From Nocardioides sp. PD653-B2 (GTDB taxonomy: Bacteria; Actinomycetota; Actinomycetes; Propionibacteriales; Nocardioidaceae), in NCBI RefSeq assembly GCF_002117935.1, contig NZ_BDJE01000017.1, forward strand, positions 158,785 through 222,784: DNA of 64,000 nucleotides, read 5' to 3'. Shown one piece after another: positions 38,292 to 47,208 of the stretch (its first letter is position 1; every line of letters starts with the position of its first letter). The notes below the pieces were generated by a model. That model worked only from the letters and a program-made list of their open reading frames with translations. It had not been told where the DNA came from and did not search any database. The position numbers and the translations under genes are program-made.

Positions 38292-39556
38292 GCCAGGACG
38301 CTCAGCACGACGGCGTACGCCTCGACAGCATCGAGCGCGCGATCGCCGACATCGCGGACGGCAAGGCCGTCATCGTCGTCGACGACGAGACCCGCGAGAA
38401 CGAGGGCGACATCATCTTCGCCGCGAGCAAGGCGACCCCCGAGCTGATGGCCTTCACGATCCGGCACAGCAGCGGCGTCATCTGCGTGCCGATGCCCGCC
38501 GGCATGCTCGACCGTCTCGAGATCCCGCTGATGACGCCCCACAACAAGGACAAGCTGCGTACGGCGTACACGATCTCCGTCGACGCCCGCGACGGCGTCA
38601 CCACCGGGATCTCCGCCGCCGACCGGGCCCACACCGCACGCGTGCTCGCGGACTCGGCCACCGAGCCGTGGGAGATCACCCGGCCGGGCCACGTCTTCCC
38701 GCTGCGCTACCGCGAGGGCGGCGTGCTCGTGCGCCGCGGCCACACCGAGGCGGCCGTCGACCTGGCCAGGCTCGCCGGGCTCACCCCGGCCGGGGTGCTC
38801 GTCGAGGTCGTCAACGACGACGGCACCATGAAGCGCGCCCCCGAGCTGCGCGAGTTCGCCGACGAGCACGGCCTCGCGATGATCTCGATCGACGACCTGG
38901 TCCGCTACCGGCGCCGCCACGAGAACCTGGTCGAGCGGGCCGCCGAGACCCGGCTGCCCACCCGGCACGGCGACTTCACGGCCTACGGCTACCGGATCAC
39001 CGTCGACGGCTCCGAGCACATCGCCCTGGTGTACGGCGACGTGTCCGGCCCCGAGCCGGTGCTGACCCGCGTGCACTCGGAGTGCCTGACCGGCGACGTC
39101 TTCGGCAGTGCCCGCTGCGACTGCGGACCGCAGCTCGACGAGGCGCTCCAGCGGATCGTCGAGGAGGGCCGGGGTGTCGTCGTCTACCTGCGCGGCCACG
39201 AGGGGCGGGGGATCGGCCTGGTCGCCAAGCTGCAGGCCTACCAGCTGCAGGACGGCGGCCGCGACACGGTCGACGCCAACCTCGACCTCGGCCTGCCCGC
39301 CGACGCGCGCCACTACGGCACCGCCACGCAGGTGCTCCGCGACCTCGGCGTCACGAACGTCCGGCTGATGACCAACAACCCCGACAAGGTCGACAACCTC
39401 GAGGACTTCGGGGTGCACGTCGCCGAGCGGGTCGCCCTGACGCCGCACCCCAACGACCACAACATCGCCTACCTGCTGACCAAGCGCGACCGGATGGGCC
39501 ACGACCTGCCCAACCTGGCCGCCGACGCAGCCGACCTCGCGCAGAACGGAGCCTGA
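38288..39556 (+). CDS. ribBA: Bifunctional DHBP synthase / GTP cyclohydrolase II
   Basis: This 422-residue fusion protein supplies both precursors of riboflavin. The RibB half has the acidic loop [10 protein letters not shown] and [11 protein letters not shown]. The RibA half has the zinc site [18 protein letters not shown] and [10 protein letters not shown], with the catalytic residues intact. The ATG at 38288 overlaps the transporter gene by 4 bp, and the next gene ribH follows after 1 bp. The length is typical. Confidence 0.97.
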   Translation: MSQDAQHDGVRLDSIERAIADIADGKAVIVVDDETRENEGDIIFAASKATPELMAFTIRHSSGVICVPMPAGMLDRLEIPLMTPHNKDKLRTAYTISVDARDGVTTGISAADRAHTARVLADSATEPWEITRPGHVFPLRYREGGVLVRRGHTEAAVDLARLAGLTPAGVLVEVVNDDGTMKRAPELREFADEHGLAMISIDDLVRYRRRHENLVERAAETRLPTRHGDFTAYGYRITVDGSEHIALVYGDVSGPEPVLTRVHSECLTGDVFGSARCDCGPQLDEALQRIVEEGRGVVVYLRGHEGRGIGLVAKLQAYQLQDGGRDTVDANLDLGLPADARHYGTATQVLRDLGVTNVRLMTNNPDKVDNLEDFGVHVAERVALTPHPNDHNIAYLLTKRDRMGHDLPNLAADAADLAQNGA

Positions 39557-39557
39557 C

Positions 39558-40043
39558 ATGGCTGGACACGGAGCCCCCGACCAGGAGCCCTTCGACGGCA
39601 GCGACCTGCGGGTGGCGGTCGTCGCAGCGAGCTGGCACACCCAGGTGATGGACGGCCTGCTCGCCGGCGCCGAGCGCGCCCTCGACGACTTCCGGGTCGC
39701 CGACCGCAAGATCGTCCGGGTGCCCGGCACGTTCGAGCTGCCGGTCGTCGCGAGCGCGCTGGCGGCCCAGGGGTACGACGCCGTGATCGCGCTCGGCGTG
39801 GTGATCCGGGGTGGCACTCCGCACTTCGACTACGTCTGCAACGCCGCCACCGACGGGCTGACCCGGGTCGCGCTCGACCACACCACCGCGGTCGGCTTCG
39901 GCGTGCTCACCTGCGACGACGACCAGCAGGCCCTCGATCGCGCCGGCCTCGAGGGTTCCCAGGAGGACAAGGGCTACGAGGCCACGTCGGCCGCCCTGCT
40001 CACCGCCCGGACCCTGGGCGAGGTCGCCAGGTCCACGCCGTAG
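39558..40043 (+). CDS. ribH: 6,7-dimethyl-8-ribityllumazine synthase
   Basis: This 161-residue enzyme condenses the pyrimidine and DHBP precursors and assembles into a 60-mer or pentamer. Motifs include [17 protein letters not shown], the substrate-binding [12 protein letters not shown], and [18 protein letters not shown]. The catalytic His is in the last motif. It is the last rib gene; its stop codon is part of the TAGGCT box preceding hisE. Confidence 0.97.
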   Translation: MAGHGAPDQEPFDGSDLRVAVVAASWHTQVMDGLLAGAERALDDFRVADRKIVRVPGTFELPVVASALAAQGYDAVIALGVVIRGGTPHFDYVCNAATDGLTRVALDHTTAVGFGVLTCDDDQQALDRAGLEGSQEDKGYEATSAALLTARTLGEVARSTP

Positions 40044-40046
40044 GCT
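40041..40046 (+). promoter_or_regulatory. -10-like TAGGCT before hisE
   Basis: TAGGCT overlaps the ribH stop codon and ends 8 nt before the hisE GTG. No ribosome-binding site is visible, so hisE may be expressed from a short or leaderless mRNA independent of the FMN riboswitch. Confidence 0.4.
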
Positions 40047-40054
40047 GGTCGATC

Positions 40055-40318
40055 GTGAAGACGTTCGACGAGCTCTGGTCCGAGCTGAGCGACAAGGCCC
40101 GGACCCGCCCCGAGGGATCCGGCACCGTGCGCGAGCTCGACGCCGGCGTCCATTTCATCGGGAAGAAGCTGGTCGAGGAGGCCGCCGAGTCCTGGATGGC
40201 CGCGGAGCACGAGGGCAAGGACCGCGCGGCCGAGGAGATCAGCCAGCTGCTCTACCACGCCCAGGTGCTCATGCTCGCGACCGGCATCGAGCTCGACGAC
40301 GTCTACGCCCACCTCTGA
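40055..40318 (+). CDS. hisE: Phosphoribosyl-ATP pyrophosphatase
   Basis: This 87-residue all-alpha NTP-pyrophosphohydrolase removes pyrophosphate from phosphoribosyl-ATP, step two of histidine synthesis. The metal-binding pattern is [32 protein letters not shown]. Separate small HisE (not fused to HisI) is the actinobacterial form. It pairs with hisG, which follows after 12 bp. Confidence 0.96.
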   Translation: MKTFDELWSELSDKARTRPEGSGTVRELDAGVHFIGKKLVEEAAESWMAAEHEGKDRAAEEISQLLYHAQVLMLATGIELDDVYAHL

Positions 40319-40330
40319 AAGCGCGTTCCC

Positions 40331-41179
40331 ATGTCTCTCCTGAGAATCGCGATCCCCAACAAGGGGTCGCTGTCCCAGTCCGCGTCCGAGATCTTGCGCG
40401 AGGCCGGCTACCGCCAGCGCGACGACGCCAAGCAGCTGACCCTGATCGACGCCGAGAACGGCGTCGAGTTCTTCTACCTGCGCCCTCGCGACATCGCGCT
40501 CTACGTCGGCGAGGGCACCCTCGACGTCGGCATCACCGGCCGCGACCTGCTCCTCGACTCGGGCGCGAAGGCCGAGGAGATCACCGGCCTCGGCTTCGGC
40601 CGCAGCCGGTTCCGCTTCGCCGGTCCGCAGGGCTCGTTCACCGACCTGTCCCAGCTGGCCGGCACCCGCATCGCCACGTCGTACGTCGGCGTCGTCCAGT
40701 CGTTCCTGGAGGAGCGCGGGATCGAGGCCTCGGTCGTCCGTCTCGACGGGGCCGTGGAGACCAGCATCCAACTCGGCGTGGCTGACGTGATCGCCGATGT
40801 CGTCGAGACCGGCGGCACCCTGCGCCAGGCGGGCCTGGAGACGTTCGGCGAGACGATCCTGGAGTCCGAGGCGGTGCTGATCACCCGTTCCGGTGCGGTG
40901 CCCGGCGGTTTCGAGGTCTTCAAGCGCCGGGTCGACGGCGTCCTGGTCGCCCGCAGCTACGTGATGATGGACTACGACATCGAGTCCGAGCACGTCACCG
41001 CCGCGGTCGCCCTGACCCCCGGCATCGAGGGCCCGACCATCGCGCCGCTCCATCGCGAGGGCTGGGTGGCGGTGCGGGCGATGGTCCCGCGCGCCGGTGC
41101 CCAGCGACTCATGGACGAGCTCTACGACCTCGGTGCCCGCGGCATCCTGCTCACGGACATCCATGCCTGCCGCCTCTGA
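40331..41179 (+). CDS. hisG: ATP phosphoribosyltransferase (long form)
   Basis: This 282-residue enzyme catalyses the first step of histidine synthesis. It opens LLRIAIPNKGSLSQSA and has the PRPP-binding region DVIADVVETGGTLRQAGLE. The C-terminal third (from about residue 210) is the ACT-like histidine-feedback domain, so this is the HisZ-independent long form. The ATG at 40331 is used. The last 17 bp overlap the following PH-domain gene. Other his genes are not in the window. Confidence 0.96.
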   Translation: MSLLRIAIPNKGSLSQSASEILREAGYRQRDDAKQLTLIDAENGVEFFYLRPRDIALYVGEGTLDVGITGRDLLLDSGAKAEEITGLGFGRSRFRFAGPQGSFTDLSQLAGTRIATSYVGVVQSFLEERGIEASVVRLDGAVETSIQLGVADVIADVVETGGTLRQAGLETFGETILESEAVLITRSGAVPGGFEVFKRRVDGVLVARSYVMMDYDIESEHVTAAVALTPGIEGPTIAPLHREGWVAVRAMVPRAGAQRLMDELYDLGARGILLTDIHACRL

Positions 41180-41606
41180 GCCGGTGCCGGTCCCGCACAC
41201 CTGGCGCCCCTTCGGGGTCCGGATGGCCGGAGCGGTGCTGGGTGGCGGCCTGCTGATGGTCTGTGCGCTGGCCTGGATCGGCTTCGACGCCGAGACGCAG
41301 GCGCGGTTCTCCTGGCTCCAGCGCGGCACGCTCGCCGTCCTCGGCCTGCTCGCGTTCGCCGCGTGGTTCGCGCTGGTCCGGTCGCGGGTGGTCGCCGAGC
41401 AGGGCCGGCTGGTCGTGGTGAACGGCTACCGCCGCCGCGACCTCGCGTGGGCCGAGGTGATCGCCGTGCACCTGCCGCCCGGCGCTCCCTGGGCGACGCT
41501 CGACCTCGCGGACGGCACCACCGTCGCCGCCATGGGCATCCAGGGCTCCGACGGTGACCGTGCCCGGCGCGCCGTGCGCGAGCTGCGGGCGCTGGTCAAC
41601 CGCTGA
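41163..41606 (+). CDS. PH-domain (bPH) membrane protein
   Basis: This 147-residue protein has two N-terminal transmembrane helices (about 20-40 and 55-72) followed by a bacterial PH-like domain: VVAEQGRLVVVNGYRRRDLAWAEVIAVHLPPGAPWATLDLADGTTVAAMGI. Such small proteins are common next to hisG in actinobacteria; function is unknown. The ATG at 41163 lies inside the hisG end. It converges on the epimerase gene with a 21-bp gap and no obvious terminator. Confidence 0.75.
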   Translation: MPAASEPVPVPHTWRPFGVRMAGAVLGGGLLMVCALAWIGFDAETQARFSWLQRGTLAVLGLLAFAAWFALVRSRVVAEQGRLVVVNGYRRRDLAWAEVIAVHLPPGAPWATLDLADGTTVAAMGIQGSDGDRARRAVRELRALVNR

Positions 41607-41627
41607 CCAGGCGGGGTCGCTGAACGC

Positions 41628-42551
41628 TCAGTCCTGGGAGCGGATGCCCCAGCAGACCGACAGCTCGTCGCCGTCCGCGCCGGTCGGCGCCAGCGTCACC
41701 AGGTCCTCGCCGCTGCGGAAGGCGTCGGCCTGGGCCGTCATCGGCTCGACGGCCAGCGAGCGACGCGCCGTGCCCGGCACGTCGTCGGCGCTGAACACCT
41801 GCAGCCACGCGTGCGCCGAGTCGACCCACAGCACCACGCCGTGGCCCGACACCGGGTCGGTGAGCAGGGTCGTCGCCACCCCCTGCGCGTCGCGGTCGAG
41901 GTCGGTGAACGCGTCGTTGAAGGCGACGTCGCGGATGGGGCGCGCCATCCGGAAGTCGTACGGCGTGCCGGCGACGTCCGCGCGGCCGACCGGCAGCAGC
42001 CGGTCGTCGACGAGCGAGCGGGTCGACGCGGGCAGGGTCAGCTCCCAGCCGTCGACCGGGCCGGGACCGACCGTGAGGTAGGGGTGCGCACCGCTCGCGT
42101 ACGGCGCGGGCTTGTCGCTCATGTTGGTCGCGGTCTGGGTGACCGTGAGCCCGTCGGCCGAGAGGTCGAAGACGATGTGCAGGTCGAGCGTCCACGGATA
42201 GCCGGTCTGGGCCATCAGCCGGTAGGTGAGCGACACCGAGTGGGCGGTGTGCTCCTCGAGCGACCAGGCCACCCAGCGCACCAGGCCGTGCGACGCGTTC
42301 CGGTGGGACGGCTCGGTCAGCGCGAGCTGGTGGTCGTGCCCGTCGAACGAGTAGGCGCCGTCGCGGATCCGGTTCGGCCACGGCATCAGCAGCTGGCCGC
42401 GGCCACCGGATGACATCTCGTCGGCGCCGAACCCGTCGACCAGCGGGCGACCGGCGTACTCCAGCACGCGCAGCGCGGCGCCGCTCTCGGTGACGACGGC
42501 CCGGTAGCCGCCGCCGCTGATCTCGTACTGGTCACCACTGGGAGCGAGCAT
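41628..42551 (-). CDS. Aldose 1-epimerase family protein
   Basis: This 307-residue beta-sandwich protein has the galactose mutarotase-like fold. It has MPWPNRIRDGAYSFDG, a likely catalytic His in NASHGLVRW, and SGAHPYLTVG with the second His. The Glu near AVEPMTAQADAFRSGE would be the catalytic base. It probably interconverts anomers of a free hexose. The start ATG at 42551 is preceded at 7 nt by TAGGCT on the minus strand, suggesting a leaderless transcript separate from its neighbours. Confidence 0.87.
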   Translation of the reverse strand: MLAPSGDQYEISGGGYRAVVTESGAALRVLEYAGRPLVDGFGADEMSSGGRGQLLMPWPNRIRDGAYSFDGHDHQLALTEPSHRNASHGLVRWVAWSLEEHTAHSVSLTYRLMAQTGYPWTLDLHIVFDLSADGLTVTQTATNMSDKPAPYASGAHPYLTVGPGPVDGWELTLPASTRSLVDDRLLPVGRADVAGTPYDFRMARPIRDVAFNDAFTDLDRDAQGVATTLLTDPVSGHGVVLWVDSAHAWLQVFSADDVPGTARRSLAVEPMTAQADAFRSGEDLVTLAPTGADGDELSVCWGIRSQD

Positions 42552-42558
42552 GGTCGGC

Positions 42559-42564
42559 AGCCTA
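42559..42564 (-). promoter_or_regulatory. -10 box for a leaderless epimerase transcript
   Basis: On the minus strand TAGGCT ends 7 nt before the ATG at 42551, with no Shine-Dalgarno sequence. Confidence 0.5.
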
Positions 42565-43107
42565 GGCGCTGGTGTCGACGATCAGGTCGGCCCGGCCGCG
42601 GGTGTCCTCGTGCTCGAAGAGTGCCGCCTCGTCGACCTGCCACTGCTCCCACTCGGGGCGCATCGCCTCGCCGTCGCGCTCCAGCCCGCGCCGAAGCCGC
42701 TCCGACCACGGCGCCTCGACCCACGCGAGCGCCGTGACGAGGCCCGCCACCGCGCGCGCACCGCTGCCGACGCCCTCGATCACCAGCAGCGGGACCGGCT
42801 CGACGTCGACCGTCTCGACGAAGCGACCGGCGTGCCAGTCGAAGCGGCGGTAGCTCCCCGGACCTCCGCCGGCCAGCGGGCGGAGGAGGTCATCGAGCTG
42901 GGCGGCGACCTTCGACAGGCCGTGCCAGCCGTCGTACAGGTCGTCCATGTGGATCACCCGGGCGCCCGGCTCGAGCGCGGCGACGGCGGCGGCCAGCGTC
43001 GTCTTGCCCGAGCCGGCGGGACCGTCGATGCACACCAGGCGGCCGGCGCCCAGCGTGGGTGGGCGCGAGCGGGCCAGGTCGAGCAGCGCGGCGGCGGCGT
43101 CGACCAC
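42562..43107 (-). CDS. P-loop nucleoside/uridine kinase-like protein
   Basis: This protein of about 181 residues has a P-loop (LVCIDGPAGSGKTTLAAAVA), then VIHMDDLYDGWHGL, which is the substrate/metal acidic motif of the uridine kinase family, and RFDWHAGRFVET. The late segment PWSERLRRGLERDGE resembles the lid. The physiological substrate is unknown. The start GTG at 43107 lies 1 bp after the stop of the PLP-enzyme gene, so the two are probably co-transcribed. Part of its C-terminal end overlaps the epimerase promoter. Confidence 0.78.
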   Translation of the reverse strand: MVDAAAALLDLARSRPPTLGAGRLVCIDGPAGSGKTTLAAAVAALEPGARVIHMDDLYDGWHGLSKVAAQLDDLLRPLAGGGPGSYRRFDWHAGRFVETVDVEPVPLLVIEGVGSGARAVAGLVTALAWVEAPWSERLRRGLERDGEAMRPEWEQWQVDEAALFEHEDTRGRADLIVDTSA

Positions 43108-43108
43108 G

Positions 43109-44338
43109 TCAGAAGGCCTGGCCGCACCCGCGGTAGCTCGGCACGGCGTCCACGAACTCGCTGCCGGAGAGCAGGTGCACGGAGAGGGCGTGCTCGAAGA
43201 GCTCGCCGGACTTCGCGTGGCGGAACCACACGAGGTCACCGATCTCCAGCAGCGCGGCGGCACGGCCGGTGAGCGGCGTCTGCACCTCGCCGGCGCCCTC
43301 GAGAGCGGTCAGGTGCAGGCCGGCCGGCGCCCACGGGGTCGGGAGCCGGTCTGCGCCGACCGGTCCGGAGGCGACCAGGCCGCCGCCGTGCACGGTCGCC
43401 ATCTCGGGCGACGGCTTGCGGGTGACCGGCAGCCCGTAGAACGAGGCGGGCCTCGGCGCGAACGAGCGGTAGTGGTCGAAAAGGGTCGGCACCAGGAGCC
43501 CGGAGCCGGCCGCGACCTCGGTGACCGCCGGGTCGGCGGCGGACTCCTCGACCGAGCCGGAGCCGCCGGCGTTCCAGAACTCCAGCTCGGCCAGCGGACG
43601 GATCGCGTCGGCGATCTCGCGACGGCGTACGGCGAGCTGGGTCAGCGAGAGCGCCTTCAGCCGGCGCACGATCATCGACCGGGTGCGGGCCGTGGGCACG
43701 GCGTCGGCCAGCCCGGCGACCTGTCCCTCGTAGGTCATCGCGCCGACCAGGCGGAAGCCGCTGCGCTCGGTGATCGTCCGGGCCAGCGCCACCACGTCCG
43801 CCGTGTCGTGCAGGGGTGACCGCTTCGGGCCGACGTGGCTGCCCGCCACGAGCAGGCCCGCGTCCACGTCGATCGCGACCCGGACCGGGACGGTGGGGGA
43901 GAAGCGGACCGAGTCGACGACCTCGAGCTGGGCGACGTTGTCGACCATGATCGTGATGGCGGCCGCGGCCGACGGGGAGGCGACCAGGTCGGCCAGCGCG
44001 CCCCGGTCGACGGTCGGGTAGGCGACGACGATGTCGTCGCAGAGGTCGTGCTCGTGCAGCCAGAGCGCCTCGCGCAGCGTGTAGGCGAGGACGCCGTGCA
44101 TGCCGTCGTGCTCGAGGGCGCGGCTGATCAGGGCCGGGACCCGCAGCGACTTCGACGCGACCCGGACCGGCTTGCCGCCGGCTCGTCGGACCAGGTCGGT
44201 CGCATTCGCGTCGAAGGCGTCGAGGTCGACGACGAACACCGGAGTGGGGAGCGGGGCGCCCTGCTTGGCGACGGCGTCGTTCAGCCGTGCCCAGAGCTGG
44301 TTGCGGTCGACGAAGCCCTGCGACACCCGCGCGGCCAT
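43109..44338 (-). CDS. PLP-dependent fold-III enzyme (D-threonine aldolase / alanine racemase-like)
   Basis: This 409-residue protein has an alanine racemase-type barrel with TPVFVVDLDAFDANA, the PLP-lysine region VRVASKSLRVPAL, and GAMTYEGQVAG, as in the actinobacterial amino acid deaminase/aldolase group. The C-terminal domain ends AVPSYRGCGQAF, typical of this subgroup. Reaction and substrate are not certain; D-threonine or a D-hydroxy amino acid are plausible. The start codon ATG at 44338 directly abuts the upstream membrane protein gene. Confidence 0.82.
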   Translation of the reverse strand: MAARVSQGFVDRNQLWARLNDAVAKQGAPLPTPVFVVDLDAFDANATDLVRRAGGKPVRVASKSLRVPALISRALEHDGMHGVLAYTLREALWLHEHDLCDDIVVAYPTVDRGALADLVASPSAAAAITIMVDNVAQLEVVDSVRFSPTVPVRVAIDVDAGLLVAGSHVGPKRSPLHDTADVVALARTITERSGFRLVGAMTYEGQVAGLADAVPTARTRSMIVRRLKALSLTQLAVRRREIADAIRPLAELEFWNAGGSGSVEESAADPAVTEVAAGSGLLVPTLFDHYRSFAPRPASFYGLPVTRKPSPEMATVHGGGLVASGPVGADRLPTPWAPAGLHLTALEGAGEVQTPLTGRAAALLEIGDLVWFRHAKSGELFEHALSVHLLSGSEFVDAVPSYRGCGQAF

Positions 44339-44790
44339 CAGCTGATGCCACGCTTGCGCAAGATGGCCTCGATCTCGGCCATGTCGTCGTCGCCGGCCAG
44401 GGCGGGCTGCCCGGTCTCGGCCGTCCGCGTGGCTGTCCGCCTGGCGGGCAGCTCACCGGGACCGGCGGCCGGCGGCCCCACCGACCTCGCGACCTGGCGG
44501 CTGCGGAGCGCGCCGGACATCACGATCAGGCCGATGCCGACCGCCCCCACGACGATCCCGCTCCACACCATCGGGTTCCACACCAGGTTGCCGGCCCAGG
44601 CGCCGATCTCGCCGGCGATGCCGGTGAACATCTGGAGCGTCTTGGTCAGGTAGGCCGCCGGGGGCAGCAGCGTGAAGCCGAGCGCCCGCAGGCCGGAGGC
44701 CAGACCCCGTCGCCGGAAGGCGAGCCAGGTCCAGATCCCTCCAGCCACGGTGAGGGTCAGCGTCAGCGCCGCCCACGAAGCATCGTCCAC
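44338..44790 (-). CDS. Membrane protein of unknown function
   Basis: This 150-residue protein has about three or four hydrophobic segments (residues 7-25, 38-52, 73-93) and a polar C-terminal tail ending DDDMAEIEAILRKRGIS. No family is recognised. The start appears to be GTG at 44790 (read as MDDASW). It shares its last base with the next gene's start, so the three minus-strand genes down to 42562 form an operon. Confidence 0.65.
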   Translation of the reverse strand: MDDASWAALTLTLTVAGGIWTWLAFRRRGLASGLRALGFTLLPPAAYLTKTLQMFTGIAGEIGAWAGNLVWNPMVWSGIVVGAVGIGLIVMSGALRSRQVARSVGPPAAGPGELPARRTATRTAETGQPALAGDDDMAEIEAILRKRGIS

Positions 44791-44950
44791 GATTCAAGCG
44801 TCCCACACGCCCCATGCGCGACCGGCCTCAGGCCGGAGCGGCCACCCCGGGTTCCTCGACCGGCTCGCCGAGGACGCCCCTTCCACCCGGCGAGCGGCCC
44901 TGCGGCGCCCGAGTTTCGGATCTCGGACTCGTTCGGGGGAGGATGCCGAG

Positions 44951-45487
44951 GTGATCCAGCCCGACGAGACGCGCACGATCCCGGACCCCGGGTTCGCCGG
45001 TGACGACGGAGCCGCGCCGGCCGCGCTGGCCGCCGCGTTGGCCGCCTGGGACGCCGACCCGGGCGCCTATCCGGAGGCCCTCGCCGCGCTCCAGCAGGCG
45101 CGGCTCCTGGTGCCGGTCGTGGCCGTCCTGGGCGAGGTCGAGGTCGACGAGGCCGGGCTGGCCCACGACAAGACCAGCGACATGGCCGCGGTGCTGATGC
45201 GCGGTGGTGACGGCCGGCTCGCGCTGCTGTCCTTCACCGCGACGGCGACGCTCGCCGCCTGGGACCCGGCCGCCCGTCCGGTGCCGGTCTCGGCACAGGT
45301 CGCGGCCCGGTCGGCGCTCCAGGACGGCGCCGAGGCGCTGCTCGTGGACGTCGCCGGCCCGGTCCCGCTCGTCGTCGAGGGCGACGACCTCGAGGGCCTC
45401 GCCCGGGGCTGGACCCTGGCCCGGGTCGGGTCCGGCACCGCCTGGATTCGGCCTGACACGGAATCTTCGGTTAGCATTCAGCGTTGA
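44951..45487 (+). CDS. SseB-like domain protein
   Basis: This 178-residue protein matches the SseB N-terminal domain pattern found widely in actinobacteria: YPEALAALQQARLLVPVVAVLG, DMAAVLMRGGDGRLALLSFTATATLAAW and ALLVDVAGPVPLVV. Function is unknown. The GTG at 44951 is preferred over earlier codons because AGGATGCCGAG precedes it and homology starts near residue 20. The 160-bp gap to the divergent membrane gene holds small palindromes (CCGGCC-tca-GGCCGG at 44822) and probably both promoters. Confidence 0.72.
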   Translation: MIQPDETRTIPDPGFAGDDGAAPAALAAALAAWDADPGAYPEALAALQQARLLVPVVAVLGEVEVDEAGLAHDKTSDMAAVLMRGGDGRLALLSFTATATLAAWDPAARPVPVSAQVAARSALQDGAEALLVDVAGPVPLVVEGDDLEGLARGWTLARVGSGTAWIRPDTESSVSIQR

Positions 45488-45612
45488 CCGATCAGTTCCG
45501 CCGTACCCACGGTGGAGTCGATCTACAAGCGGAGGCTCTCCACTCGTCTCCCACCCGCACCGACCGCCGCGCGAGCACAGGTCGTCGGGTCCGGTCCCGA
45601 AGGCCCCGGCCT

Positions 45613-45640
45613 TCGCGAGTACGAACGTCGTACGTCGCGA
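45613..45640 (+). promoter_or_regulatory. Hairpin I in the infC leader
   Basis: TCGCGA-GTACGA-acg-TCGTAC-g-TCGCGA forms a 12-bp stem with a 3-nt loop and a single bulge. It lies in the 306-bp gap between the SseB gene and infC, which holds no gene. It is likely part of a regulatory leader RNA. Confidence 0.5.
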
Positions 45641-45690
45641 GAGCTGGACACTTCGGAGGCGTTCCCCGCAGGTTGGGGGGCGGCGTGACT

Positions 45691-45719
45691 GGCTTCCGCT
45701 TGGACAAGCGGAAGCCTTT
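45691..45719 (+). terminator. Terminator/attenuator hairpin in the infC leader
   Basis: GGCTTCCGCTT-ggac-AAGCGGAAGCC is a perfect 11-bp stem with a 4-nt loop, followed by TTTGTCGATTT. It resembles an intrinsic terminator located about 75 bp before infC, so it may attenuate infC-rpmI-rplT transcription. The trigger (L20, IF3 or other) cannot be told. Confidence 0.65.
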
Positions 45720-45793
45720 GTCGATTTCGGACCGCCCTCTCGGGGGGAGCCGAGCCGCAAGGACCTCCGGCCACATTGCCATCAGGAGGACAC

Positions 45794-46477
45794 ATCAGCA
45801 CCGAGCTGCGAATCAACGACCGGATCCGGGTTCCCGAGGTCCGTCTCGTTGGACCCAACGGGGAGACCGTGGGCATCGTCCCCACGGACCAGGCCCTGAA
45901 GCTTGCCCAGGAGGCTGACCTCGACCTCGTCGAGATCGCGCCGCAGGGGAAGCCGCCAGTCTGCAAGCTCATGGACTACGGCAAGTTCAAGTACGAGAAC
46001 GCCCAGAAGGCTCGCGAGGCCCGCCGGAACCAGACGAACGTGATCATCAAGGAGATGAAGCTTCGTCCGAAGATCGACGCGCACGACTACGAGACCAAGA
46101 AGGGTCACGTCGTGCGGTTCCTGCGCGCCGGCGACAAGGTCAAGATCACGATCATGTTCCGCGGTCGCGAGCAGCACCGTCCCGAGCTCGGGTTCCGGCT
46201 GCTGCAGCGCCTGGCCGAGGACGTGACGGAGCTGGGCTTCGTCGAGTCGTCGCCCAAGCAGGACGGCCGCAACATGATCATGGTGCTCGGCCCGCACAAG
46301 AAGAAGGCCGACGCCAAGGTCGACCTCAAGGCCGAGAAGGACGCCAAGGCCGCCGAGCGCGCCGCCCTGGTCGCCGACGAGCAGGCAGAGCGCGACGCCG
46401 CGCATGCCGCCGGACCGGTGGCGCAGAAGAAGGAGCGTGGCCGCTCCGAGAACCTCGATCCCGAGATCGAGGCCTGA
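45794..46477 (+). CDS. infC: Translation initiation factor IF-3 (AUC start)
   Basis: This protein of about 227 residues promotes start-codon selection on the 30S subunit. The N-domain begins [22 protein letters not shown], the C-domain has [22 protein letters not shown], and a long charged Ala/Lys/Glu tail follows. No ATG or GTG suits the start. AGGAGGA (45784-45790) is followed by ATC at 45794, an AUC initiation codon of the kind used by infC for self-regulation. The upstream TTG at 45776 would place the ribosome-binding site inside the gene. Confidence 0.93.
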   Translation: MSTELRINDRIRVPEVRLVGPNGETVGIVPTDQALKLAQEADLDLVEIAPQGKPPVCKLMDYGKFKYENAQKAREARRNQTNVIIKEMKLRPKIDAHDYETKKGHVVRFLRAGDKVKITIMFRGREQHRPELGFRLLQRLAEDVTELGFVESSPKQDGRNMIMVLGPHKKKADAKVDLKAEKDAKAAERAALVADEQAERDAAHAAGPVAQKKERGRSENLDPEIEA

Positions 46478-46514
46478 GACCCGCGGTCGGCACGCCGACC
46501 GTTGCACCAACTCG

Positions 46515-46543
46515 CTGGTCGAGCCTGGTGAGACCACGACCAG
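46515..46543. repeat. Palindromic element between infC and rpmI
   Basis: CTGGTCG (46515-46521) pairs with CGACCAG (46537-46543), and inside TGGT-gag-ACCA continues the stem after a 4-nt bulge. It carries the TGGTCGAG start seen in the other palindromes of this window. It could also be an RNA processing or L20-binding hairpin. Confidence 0.4.
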
Positions 46544-46566
46544 TAGGACGAGAAGAGAGAGCTGAG

Positions 46567-46761
46567 ATGCCGAAGAACAAGACGCACTCCGGTGCGAGCA
46601 AGCGCTTCCGGGTGACCGGGTCGGGCAAGATCCTTCGCGAGAAGGCCGGCAAGCGCCACAACCTCGAGAAGAAGGCCTCCAAGGTGACCCGTCGCCTCAC
46701 GGGCACCGTCGAGGTCGCCAAGGCCGATGTCCCGCGCGCGAAGAAGATGCTCGGTCTCTGA
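46567..46761 (+). CDS. rpmI: 50S ribosomal protein L35
   Basis: This 64-residue basic protein has the classic L35 start [20 protein letters not shown] and ends PRAKKMLGL. It is located between infC and rplT, the universal bacterial order. The ATG at 46567 is preceded by AGAGAGCTGAG. Confidence 0.97.
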   Translation: MPKNKTHSGASKRFRVTGSGKILREKAGKRHNLEKKASKVTRRLTGTVEVAKADVPRAKKMLGL

Positions 46762-46804
46762 CCGGCGTCCGCACCCCGTCTTTACAAGCAACAAGGAGTA
46801 AACA

Positions 46805-47191
46805 GTGGCACGCGTCAAGCGGGCAGTGAATGCCCAGAAGAAGCGCCGGGTCGTCCTCGAGCGGGCCAGCGGCTACCGCGGTCAGCGCTCGCGGCTCTAC
46901 CGCAAGGCCAAGGAGCAGGTCACCCACTCGCTGGTCTACAGCTACAACGACCGGCGCAAGAACAAGGGCAACTTCCGCAAGCTCTGGATCCAGCGGATCA
47001 ACGCTGCGTCCCGCGCCCAGGGGATGACCTACAACCGGTTCATCCAGGGCCTCAACCTCGCCGGTGTCGAGGTCGACCGCAAGATCCTGGCCGACCTGGC
47101 CGTCAACGACGTCGCGGCGTTCAACTCGCTCGTCGAGACCGCCAAGGCCGCGCTGCCCGAGGACGTCAACGCGCCCAAGGTCTCGGCCTGA
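46805..47191 (+). CDS. rplT: 50S ribosomal protein L20
   Basis: This 128-residue protein binds 23S rRNA early in assembly. It opens [25 protein letters not shown] and has [28 protein letters not shown]20 is often an autoregulator of the infC-rpmI-rplT operon. The start is GTG at 46805, preceded by AAGGAG. It ends 17 bp before the rRNA methylase gene. Confidence 0.97.
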   Translation: MARVKRAVNAQKKRRVVLERASGYRGQRSRLYRKAKEQVTHSLVYSYNDRRKNKGNFRKLWIQRINAASRAQGMTYNRFIQGLNLAGVEVDRKILADLAVNDVAAFNSLVETAKAALPEDVNAPKVSA

Positions 47192-47208
47192 CGCACGACA
47201 CTCCTCTG

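Noticed and set aside
45776..45793. TTG at 45776 as the start of infC
   Set aside because: It would put the AGGAGGA ribosome-binding site inside the gene and add residues absent from IF3; AUC at 45794 fits better.
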